Below the pieces are notes generated by a model. It was not told the origin of the DNA. It saw nothing but the letters and a program-made list of their open reading frames with translations, and did not search any database. Shown here one piece after another: positions 1-5,230 of a DNA stretch of 5,230 bases. The DNA is from JBLIKP01 sp047635375 (GTDB lineage Bacteria; Bacteroidota; Bacteroidia; Sphingobacteriales; Sphingobacteriaceae). The stretch is from positions 1 to 5,230 of the forward strand of contig JBLIKP010000126.1 in assembly GCA_047635375.1 (NCBI GenBank), given 5' to 3'. Both the position numbers and the translations under genes were made by a program. Numbering within the stretch: position 1 is the stretch's first letter; each line of letters begins with the position of its first letter.

Positions 1-1
1 T

Positions 2-1168
2 GTCGATGATATTGTTGAAAAAGCACTTCCTTTCGTCAATAGTCAAATAACCTTATGCAAAGAAATCCTTAAGGGTAAGGTCAAACCAGACATTAAGTTT
101 GGTAAAAAATGTTTTGGCTGTGAGTTTAAACTGGATAGCCCAAAAGACGGATTTTCCCATTGTTGGAAAGGAAGGGAGATTCCTAAAGAAAACGCCATGG
201 ACTTATACCAAATTGGGAAACTGTCCAAGAAAACATTAGATATGGACGAGGCAATTCATCAGGGTAAATTTAGCTGGAATGATTTACCACATGAGTCGTT
301 TGAGGGTGTTTTCGGGCTACGCAGGGAAGTACAAATAAATCAAACTCGATTAAATGAAGAATTTATTTCTGAAGAATTAAAAAACGAAATTAACACCTGG
401 AAATACCCCTTGCATTTTATTGATTTTGAAGCCTCAACTGGCGCTATTCCAATAATTGAGGGAATGAAGCCCTATGAACAACTCGTTTTTCAATGGAGTT
501 GCCATTCCATCCTCCAGCCTGGAGGTCCCTTGGTCCATTCAGAATGGCTAAACACCGAGATCACCAACCCGCCCCTCCCATTCATAGAAAGCTTGTTAGA
601 CGTTATTGATACTGATGGAACTATTTTAATCTATTCTTCATACGAAAATACTAGTTTAAGAAACATTTATCACCATTTTGAACAATCGGGCTGGGAAAAT
701 CCTAGAATCAAAACTTGGCTTGAGAAAAACGTAAAATTTGAGGAAAAGGATGAGCACGGATTTGTCGATTTGCTAACGCTATGTAAAAAGCATTATTTCC
801 ACCCAAAAATGGGAAAGTCAAATTCCATTAAAGCGGTATTACCTGCTGTACTTTCCGCAGCCAAGGGAGAGTCATTAAAAAGGATTAAATCGTGGCTTGA
901 GAATTTTGACAAAGACGTTAACCTTTTCTGCTTAAAGCCGAATGGAGAAATTGAAAATCCTTACAACTTATTGCCAAAAGTTGAATTACTAGATACGTTT
1001 ATGTACCTTAAGGAGGGTACTGCAGCTATTAGAGCATATGAAAAACTTCTATTCCATATAGAAACGGGATCCAACGAATGGATCGAGTTAGTTTCGGCGA
1101 TGAAAAGATACTGTAAACTTGATACGTTGGCAATGGTTATAATTTGGGACCATTGGAGAAAAAAATAG
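2..1168 (+). CDS. DUF2779 domain protein, probable Fe-S / RNase H-like nuclease (5' end missing)
   Basis: The frame is open from base 2, so the gene starts outside the window; the first in-frame ATG, at 197, is internal. 388 codons are visible. Near the N-terminal edge lie cysteines at visible residues 19, 37, 40 and 54 (C-x2-C followed by HCW), like the C-terminal cysteine cluster of Cas4/RecB-like PD-(D/E)XK nucleases, which binds an iron-sulfur cluster. The DUF2779 region follows: a HFIDFEAS motif (D141 and E143, bases 422-430), a PYEQLVFQWSCH segment, YSSYENTSL at 211-219, VDLLTLCKKHYFHP with D256, an SIKAVLP motif, and YCKLDT near the C terminus (Y370 and D374, bases 1109-1123). The DxE and Y-x3-D motifs fit a DEDDy-type 3'-5' exonuclease fold. 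Family knowledge: DUF2779 proteins usually join an N-terminal Cas4/RecB-like nuclease to this domain, and their role is undefined. Substrate and function here are inference. Family assignment is strong; biochemical activity is not shown. Confidence 0.85.
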   Translation, partial: VDDIVEKALPFVNSQITLCKEILKGKVKPDIKFGKKCFGCEFKLDSPKDGFSHCWKGREIPKENAMDLYQIGKLSKKTLDMDEAIHQGKFSWNDLPHESFEGVFGLRREVQINQTRLNEEFISEELKNEINTWKYPLHFIDFEASTGAIPIIEGMKPYEQLVFQWSCHSILQPGGPLVHSEWLNTEITNPPLPFIESLLDVIDTDGTILIYSSYENTSLRNIYHHFEQSGWENPRIKTWLEKNVKFEEKDEHGFVDLLTLCKKHYFHPKMGKSNSIKAVLPAVLSAAKGESLKRIKSWLENFDKDVNLFCLKPNGEIENPYNLLPKVELLDTFMYLKEGTAAIRAYEKLLFHIETGSNEWIELVSAMKRYCKLDTLAMVIIWDHWRKK

Positions 1169-1169
1169 T

Positions 1170-1183
1170 GGTTTAATTAAACC
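1170..1183. repeat. 14-bp perfect palindrome just after the DUF2779 gene
   Basis: GGTTTAATTAAACC starts two bases after the TAG stop. It is a perfect palindrome with no loop and little GC, and no T-run follows it. It might be a weak transcription end or a protein-binding site, but it does not meet the usual criteria for an intrinsic terminator. Chance occurrence in AT-rich DNA is possible. Confidence 0.3.
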
Positions 1184-1235
1184 TATACCATTGAGCAAAA
1201 TCGTCTAATTTCCCCGTGAAGATAACTTCAAAATT

Positions 1236-1268
1236 TTTGGGCAATTTTGTCCTTAAATCCTACCTTTG
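1236..1268 (+). promoter_or_regulatory. Candidate Bacteroidota-type promoter for the desaturase
   Basis: TTTG at 1236-1239 and TACCTTTG at 1261-1268 match the Bacteroidota primary sigma-factor elements (-33 TTTG and -7 TAnnTTTG) with a 21-nt spacer, inside the range known for Flavobacteria and Bacteroides. Transcription would start near 1275, giving a leader of roughly 60 nt before the ATG at 1334. It is the best promoter match I found in the intergenic regions. The start site is inferred. Confidence 0.6.
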
Positions 1269-1289
1269 TCTATTAATTTATTGTAGGAT
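1257..1289. repeat. 7-bp inverted repeat bracketing the desaturase -7 box
   Basis: ATCCTAC at 1257-1263 is the exact reverse complement of GTAGGAT at 1283-1289, separated by 19 nt. The left arm overlaps the start of the TACCTTTG -7 element and the right arm falls just past the predicted transcription start, a placement that suits an operator. With a 19-nt spacer it could also be read as two half-sites rather than a hairpin. A 7-bp match can arise by chance. Confidence 0.35.
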
Positions 1290-1333
1290 CTTACTTTACT
1301 GCATTAAATTAAGGAAACACAAAATACATTTCA

Positions 1334-2308
1334 ATGAAGTTATTCAACATCCGCAAAGAAGTAATGCAAACTATTGAGCAATCAATGGATGAGCTACTCA
1401 CTAAATATATAAAACCTATCCACGAGAATTGGCAACCCGCCGATCTTCTGCCCGATTCACGATCGCCAGAGTTTTTCGATCAAATAAAGGACATTCAAGA
1501 GCAAGCAAAAGAAATCGATTATGATTTACTTGCGGTGCTTATCGGAGATACCATCACCGAAGAAGCCCTTCCTACTTACGAAGCTTGGTTAATGGATATT
1601 GACGGCGTAGATGCCGAAAACAAAAAAGGCTGGTCAGAATGGGTACGTGCATGGACCTCAGAGGAAAATAGACATGGGGATTTATTAAATCGCTACCTAT
1701 ACCTTTCGGGTAGAGTAAATATGAGGGAATTAGAAGCCTCGACCCAATACCTTATAGCCGACGGGTTTGACCTTCAAACATCAAGAGATCCTTACAGAAG
1801 CTTTGTTTACACTAGCTTTCAAGAATTAGCTACAAATATTTCTCACCGAAGAGTAGCTTCCTTGGCCCATAAATCTGGAAATGTAGTTTTAGCTAAAATT
1901 TGTGCCGTAATTTCTGCCGATGAAGCAAGACATGCCACGGCATATAAAAATTTCGTCCAACGAATTTTCGAAATCGACCCAAGCGAGATAATGATTGCCT
2001 TTGAAACCATGATGAGAAAGAAAATTGTTATGCCTGCTCATTTCCTAAGGGAAACGGGTGGTTCTATTGGTGATTTATTCACTCATTTTTCTGATGCCGC
2101 ACAAAGGTCAATGGTTTATACTACCATTGATTACATAGATATTCTTAAGTCACTTTTAAAAGAATGGGATATTGCGAATGTTAAAGACATCAACGATAAG
2201 GCCGAAAAAGCACGTGACTATCTTATGGCACTTCCAAATAGGCTTGAACGTATTTCTGATCGAATAAAAGTTCCTCAAAAGCAATACGAATTCAAATGGA
2301 TCGGATAA
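1334..2308 (+). CDS. Acyl-[acyl-carrier-protein] desaturase (soluble di-iron, plant stearoyl-ACP desaturase family)
   Basis: This 324-residue soluble enzyme is predicted to insert a cis double bond into acyl chains bound to acyl carrier protein, using O2 and reduced ferredoxin, to supply unsaturated membrane lipids. The motifs follow the castor stearoyl-ACP desaturase closely: GDTITEEALPTYE (E76), AWTSEENRHGDLLNRYLYLS (E111, H114), YTSFQELATNISH (E164) and ISADEARH (E197, H200). These match castor ligands E105, E143, H146, E196, E229 and H232, so the di-iron site is complete. MMRKKIVMPAH and the C-terminal FKWIG are also family-like. There is no transit peptide or membrane segment; it should be cytoplasmic. 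The ATG at 1334 is preferred over Met11 because bacterial homologues carry a similar short leader before the MQT segment. The leader is A-rich, with only AAGGAAA about 20 nt upstream. A candidate promoter lies at 1236-1268. Double-bond position and chain length cannot be read from the sequence. Confidence 0.95.
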   Translation: MKLFNIRKEVMQTIEQSMDELLTKYIKPIHENWQPADLLPDSRSPEFFDQIKDIQEQAKEIDYDLLAVLIGDTITEEALPTYEAWLMDIDGVDAENKKGWSEWVRAWTSEENRHGDLLNRYLYLSGRVNMRELEASTQYLIADGFDLQTSRDPYRSFVYTSFQELATNISHRRVASLAHKSGNVVLAKICAVISADEARHATAYKNFVQRIFEIDPSEIMIAFETMMRKKIVMPAHFLRETGGSIGDLFTHFSDAAQRSMVYTTIDYIDILKSLLKEWDIANVKDINDKAEKARDYLMALPNRLERISDRIKVPQKQYEFKWIG

Positions 2309-2355
2309 TTTAAATCTGCCAAGTTTGGATTGATAGAATTAGTAAAAATAAACTG

Positions 2356-2841
2356 ATGTTAAAAATCAATTCGGCTTTAGTAGTAATTGTTCTTCTTCTT
2401 TTTGCAGGGTGTCAATCCACTCCTACCTCAGACGTTATTGTAAAACACGTCCAGGATGGTGATTCATTCATTGCTGTGGAAAATGGCAAGGAAATAACCA
2501 TCCGACTTTTTGGAGTTGATTGTCCTGAAAAAGGTATGGACTTCGCAAATAACGCCCGCCAATTCACTAAATCGGCCATAGAGGGGAAATCGATTACTTA
2601 CGAAGCAGTAAATAAAGACAGGTATGGCAGGACTATTGCGCTTGTTCACACACCAAATGGTGATCTTTTAAATATCTTATTACTTGAAAACGGCCTTGCC
2701 CATCATTACACCCAGTATAGTGATGATAAAGACTTCGCTTTCGCGGAAAAAAAGGCAAAGGATGCTAACCGAGGGATTTGGTCGATGAAAAATGTAGTTA
2801 AACCCTGGGACTTTAGAAAGCAGAAAAGGAATAGAAATTAA
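2356..2841 (+). CDS. Thermonuclease-family (SNase-like) lipoprotein
   Basis: This 161-residue protein has a lipoprotein signal: Lys3, a hydrophobic stretch at residues 6-16, then LFAGC with the lipidated cysteine at 19. Mature protein starts CQSTPTSD, with no strongly acidic surface-export tag, so it probably sits in the periplasm on a membrane; that is inference. A single SNase domain fills residues 27-143. Compared with Staphylococcus aureus nuclease, the calcium ligands D36 (in QDGDS) and D55 (in GVDCPE) and the catalytic R50, E58 and R92 (in DRYGR) are all present, predicting a calcium-dependent endonuclease for DNA and RNA. The position of S. aureus Thr41, whose backbone carbonyl binds calcium, holds Cys56. 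The ANRGIWS motif closes the fold; a basic tail (KQKRNRN) follows. The gene starts 47 bp after the desaturase on the same strand with no clear promoter between, so co-transcription is possible. The leader is A-rich without a Shine-Dalgarno sequence. Likely role: nucleic-acid scavenging or defence in the envelope. Confidence 0.93.
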   Translation: MLKINSALVVIVLLLFAGCQSTPTSDVIVKHVQDGDSFIAVENGKEITIRLFGVDCPEKGMDFANNARQFTKSAIEGKSITYEAVNKDRYGRTIALVHTPNGDLLNILLLENGLAHHYTQYSDDKDFAFAEKKAKDANRGIWSMKNVVKPWDFRKQKRNRN

Positions 2842-2843
2842 AT

Positions 2844-2873
2844 AAAAAAAGCGCCACAATGGGCGCTTTTTTT
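2844..2873. terminator. Bidirectional intrinsic terminator between convergent genes
   Basis: AAAAAAAGCGCC (2844-2855) pairs perfectly with GGCGCTTTTTTT (2862-2873) around a 6-nt loop, ACAATG. The GC core is 5 bp, and a T-run follows it on each strand, so it can end transcripts from both directions. It begins 3 nt after the thermonuclease stop and lies 18 nt beyond the icd stop, which fits shared use by the converging genes. Confidence 0.93.
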
Positions 2874-2891
2874 ATTAGTTCAAAATATTTC

Positions 2892-5123
2892 TTAAACGGC
2901 TTGCAATAATCCGTCAATCACAGAATTAAGTGTTTTACTCGGACGCATTGCTTGTGAGGCAAGTTTGTAGCTAATAATGTAATATCCTTGAAGATCAACA
3001 GGATTTCCTTGAGCTGAGTTAAGCTCATTTACAATTTTATCCTCATTGGCAGTTAACTCCTCGGCGATTGACGCAAACATAGCTTTCAAATCACTATCCT
3101 TATTTTGCTTAGCCAATTGTTGAGCCCAATACATTGCTAGGTAAAAATGACTACCTCGGTTGTCTAATTCTCCTACTGTACGTGAAGGGGATTTATCATT
3201 TTCCAAAAACAGTTCAGTAGCCTCATCTAGGGTGTCGGCAAGCACTTGTGCCTTTGGTAAATTGTACTTTTCGGCAACATGCTCTAGTGAAACAGCCAAT
3301 GCTAAAAACTCCCCTAATGAATCCCAACGTAAATGGTTTTCTTGTTCAAATTGCTGAACATGTTTTGGTGCAGAACCTCCTGCTCCGGTTTCAAATAAAC
3401 CACCACCTTGCATAAGCGGCACAATAGATAGCATTTTTGCTGAAGTCCCTAATTCAAGAATTGGGAAAAGGTCGGTTAAGTAATCGCGAAGTACATTTCC
3501 GGTTACAGAAATTGCATTTTCACCCTTCTTAATCCTTTCCATTGTATAATTACAGGCATCAACCTGATTCATTATTTTTATATCTAAACCACTTGTATCG
3601 TGATCCTTCAAATAGGTTTTTACCTTTTGAATTAACTGAGCATCGTGCGCTCTTTCTTGGTCTAACCAGAAAATTGTAGGCCAGTTAGTTGCTCTTCCTC
3701 TGTTTACGGCAAGTTTAACCCAATCCCTAATAGGAGCGTCTTTTACGGCACACATTCTCCATATGTCACCTTGCTCTACATTGTGGCTCATGAGTACATT
3801 TCCTGCATCGTCAATTACCTCAACCACTCCTTTACTTTCCATCTCGAAAGTTTTGTCGTGCGACCCATATTCTTCGGCCTTTTGAGCCATCAAACCCACA
3901 TTTGGCACAGTACCCATGGTAGTTGGATCAAACGCCCCATTCTTTTTACAGAAATCAATTACGGCTTGGTATAAGGGTGAGTAGCTACTATCTGGAACAA
4001 CCGCCTTGGTATCTTGAAGTTTACCGTCATTGTTCCACATTTGACCTGAAGAACGAACCATAGCTGGTAACGAAGCGTCTATAATTACATCAGATGGAAC
4101 ATGAAGATTGGTAATCCCTTTGTCAGAATCTACCATTGCTAAAGTTGGCTGCTTTGCGTATACTGCTGCTATATCAGCTATAATTTCAGCTTTTTTATCT
4201 GCAGGAAGGCTTTCGATTTTATTTAATAAATCACCAAAACCGTTTCTAACATTAACTCCAAGGTCGTTGAAGGTAGCATTGTGTTTTTCAAAAAGGTCTT
4301 TGAAATAAGCTTTAACGGCGTAGCCAAAAATGATTGGGTCGGAAACCTTCATCATGGTGGCTTTCATATGCAGGGAAAATAAAATTCCCGACTTATTTAC
4401 ATCTGCAATTTGCTCTTCAAAGAAGGCTTTAAGGGCAGAAACACTCATGAACGTGCCATCGATGATCTCACTCGCTTTTACAGGCACTTCCTTTAATGTG
4501 GTAGTTCCTGTGGAAGAAGTAAAGTTAATTTTTACATTTCCAGCTTTTTCAACGGTAACCGATTGCTCATTAGATCTGAAATCACCTGATTTCATTGAAG
4601 AAATATGCGATTTTGAATCAGAGGCCCACGCTCCCATGGAATGAGGATTTTTCTTAGCGTAGTTTTTTACAGCTTTAGGAGCACGACGGTCAGAATTACC
4701 TTCACGCAATACTGGATTTACCGCAGATCCTTTAACCTTGTCATAACGTTCCTTAAGGCTTTTTTCCTCGTTATTTTTGGGGTCAAAAGGATAATCAGGG
4801 ATTGCATATCCTTGCGATTGAAGCTCCTTAATTGCGGCGGCCATTTGCGGCATTGATGCCGAAATGTTAGGTAGCTTAATAATATTAGCCTCGGGGCTCT
4901 TTGCCAATTCACCGAGCTCTCCTAAGGTATCGGGGAATTGTTGATCTTCTTTTAAAAACTCAGGAAAATGCGCCAAAATCCTTGCTCCCAGTGAAATATC
5001 TCTCGTTTCAATCGAAATGCCTGAAGTTGCTGTAAAGGCTTTTATAATTGGTAAAAGTGAAAATGTTGCCAAGGCTGGTGCCTCGTCGGTATGAGTGTAG
5101 ATGATTTTTGGATTTTTGGCCAT
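2892..5123 (-). CDS. icd: Isocitrate dehydrogenase, NADP-dependent, monomeric type
   Basis: This 743-residue cytoplasmic enzyme of the TCA cycle oxidises isocitrate to 2-oxoglutarate and CO2, reducing NADP+. It is the large monomeric form, about 740 residues in the family, unrelated in length to the dimeric 45-kDa type. Signatures include the N-terminal IIYTHTDEAPALATFSLLP, GSAVNPVLREGNSDRRAP (residues 132-149), LHMKATMMKVSDP, GITNLHVPSDVIIDAS, TGNVLRDYLTDLFP and GSAPKHVQQF. Against the Azotobacter vinelandii enzyme, the substrate and metal residues are kept: S133, N136, R140, R146, K254, D349, Y419, R546, D547 and D551. So are the NADP+ contacts H588, R599 and R648. The gene is full length and intact. 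The start is the only ATG giving the conserved N terminus; it lies 3 residues ahead of the family's conserved PKIIYT. It converges on the thermonuclease and shares the terminator at 2844-2873. The upstream leader is A-rich (ACCAAACAA before the ATG) with no Shine-Dalgarno sequence and no convincing promoter. It is a probable main NADPH source. Confidence 0.98.
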   Translation of the reverse strand: MAKNPKIIYTHTDEAPALATFSLLPIIKAFTATSGISIETRDISLGARILAHFPEFLKEDQQFPDTLGELGELAKSPEANIIKLPNISASMPQMAAAIKELQSQGYAIPDYPFDPKNNEEKSLKERYDKVKGSAVNPVLREGNSDRRAPKAVKNYAKKNPHSMGAWASDSKSHISSMKSGDFRSNEQSVTVEKAGNVKINFTSSTGTTTLKEVPVKASEIIDGTFMSVSALKAFFEEQIADVNKSGILFSLHMKATMMKVSDPIIFGYAVKAYFKDLFEKHNATFNDLGVNVRNGFGDLLNKIESLPADKKAEIIADIAAVYAKQPTLAMVDSDKGITNLHVPSDVIIDASLPAMVRSSGQMWNNDGKLQDTKAVVPDSSYSPLYQAVIDFCKKNGAFDPTTMGTVPNVGLMAQKAEEYGSHDKTFEMESKGVVEVIDDAGNVLMSHNVEQGDIWRMCAVKDAPIRDWVKLAVNRGRATNWPTIFWLDQERAHDAQLIQKVKTYLKDHDTSGLDIKIMNQVDACNYTMERIKKGENAISVTGNVLRDYLTDLFPILELGTSAKMLSIVPLMQGGGLFETGAGGSAPKHVQQFEQENHLRWDSLGEFLALAVSLEHVAEKYNLPKAQVLADTLDEATELFLENDKSPSRTVGELDNRGSHFYLAMYWAQQLAKQNKDSDLKAMFASIAEELTANEDKIVNELNSAQGNPVDLQGYYIISYKLASQAMRPSKTLNSVIDGLLQAV

Positions 5124-5165
5124 TTGTTTGGTTAATTAAATTTTATTGATGCTTTTTCTAAATTT

Positions 5166-5170
5166 AGGAG
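5166..5170 (+). promoter_or_regulatory. Possible Shine-Dalgarno sequence for a divergent gene
   Basis: AGGAG lies 10 nt upstream of an ATG at 5181. This is a strong match to the anti-Shine-Dalgarno sequence, notable because Bacteroidota rarely rely on it and none of the other starts in this window has one. It is only meaningful if the ATG at 5181 is a real start. Confidence 0.3.
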
Positions 5171-5180
5171 TGCGAATTTA

Positions 5181-5230
5181 ATGAATTACGTAATCAAATA
5201 CGAATTCTCAACATTGTGCAATCGTGAAAA
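5181..5230 (+). CDS. Possible start of a divergent gene, cut by the window end
   Basis: An ATG at 5181 opens a frame that reads MNYVIKYEF and continues without a stop through 16 codons to the edge of the window. It is preceded at 10 nt by AGGAG. If real, it is divergent from icd, with 57 bp between the two start codons. I do not recognise the sequence, and 16 open codons are weak evidence by themselves. It does not resemble ribosomal protein L19, which I considered as a possible icd neighbour. The alternative is that the region is only the upstream flank of icd. Confidence 0.27.
   Translation, partial: MNYVIKYEFSTLCNRE
5185..5194. repeat. 10-bp palindrome upstream of icd
   Basis: ATTACGTAAT is a perfect 10-bp palindrome about 62 bp upstream of the icd start codon. 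It could be a binding site for a dimeric regulator of icd, but it also falls inside the possible divergent reading frame and may be chance in AT-rich DNA. Confidence 0.2.

Noticed and set aside
43..228. Minus-strand open frame opposite the DUF2779 cysteine cluster
   Set aside because: It lies opposite a conserved coding region and looks like an antisense shadow.
197..1168. Treating the ATG at 197 as the true start of the first gene
   Set aside because: The frame is open upstream to base 2 and encodes conserved family features, including the cysteine cluster before this Met, so it is internal.
2309..2355. Promoter between the desaturase and thermonuclease genes
   Set aside because: A TTTG occurs in the gap but no TAnnTTTG element follows at a suitable distance.
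2464..2649. Minus-strand open frame inside the thermonuclease gene
   Set aside because: It overlaps the conserved nuclease core in another frame and has no recognisable features.
4330..4644. 104-codon plus-strand open frame, and the shorter plus-strand frames at 3160, 3771, 4108 and 4641
   Set aside because: All lie antisense within icd, whose minus-strand frame is fully conserved along its length; their translations show no recognisable domain.
5124..5200. Promoter for icd on the minus strand
   Set aside because: The best -7-like sequence, TAAATTTA at 5159-5166, lacks the final G, and the nearest upstream TTTG is about 28 nt away, outside the usual spacing. I could not support a call.
1..5230. 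Mobile element, CRISPR array, tRNA or a novel defence island
   Set aside because: I saw no transposase, integrase, repeat array or tRNA-like cloverleaf, and the neighbouring genes are metabolic housekeeping genes; the DUF2779 and thermonuclease genes alone do not make a defence system.

Overview
The window looks like ordinary chromosomal DNA from a member of the Bacteroidota, most likely a marine or flavobacterial-type lineage. This is inferred from several things together: the AT-rich composition, the A-rich leaders that mostly lack a Shine-Dalgarno sequence, a good match to the Bacteroidota promoter (TTTG, 21 nt, TAnnTTTG) ahead of the desaturase gene, a monomeric NADP-isocitrate dehydrogenase, and a soluble acyl-ACP desaturase. 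No 16S or other marker gene is present, so the assignment is not proven.

Layout from left to right: (1) the 3' part of a DUF2779-type gene, open through the left edge and ending at 1168. It has a cysteine cluster followed by an RNase H-like 3'-5' exonuclease-type domain. (2) A 165-bp gap holding a candidate promoter at 1236-1268, with a perfect 7-bp inverted repeat bracketing its -7 box. (3) A complete acyl-[ACP] desaturase (1334-2308) with all six di-iron ligands. (4) After 47 bp, a lipoprotein-type thermonuclease (2356-2841), possibly co-transcribed with the desaturase. (5) A strong bidirectional intrinsic terminator (2844-2873). (6) On the minus strand, a complete monomeric NADP-dependent isocitrate dehydrogenase (icd, 5123-2892). 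(7) A 107-bp right flank that may hold the start of a divergent gene: an AGGAG sequence and an ATG at 5181 open to the window end.

The genes do not form one obvious pathway. The desaturase makes unsaturated acyl-ACP for membrane lipids, the isocitrate dehydrogenase makes 2-oxoglutarate and NADPH, the thermonuclease probably degrades nucleic acid in the cell envelope, and the DUF2779 protein is a probable intracellular nuclease of unknown role. I found no mobile element, CRISPR array, RNA gene or clear sign of a new multi-gene system. The least-characterised item is the DUF2779 protein.
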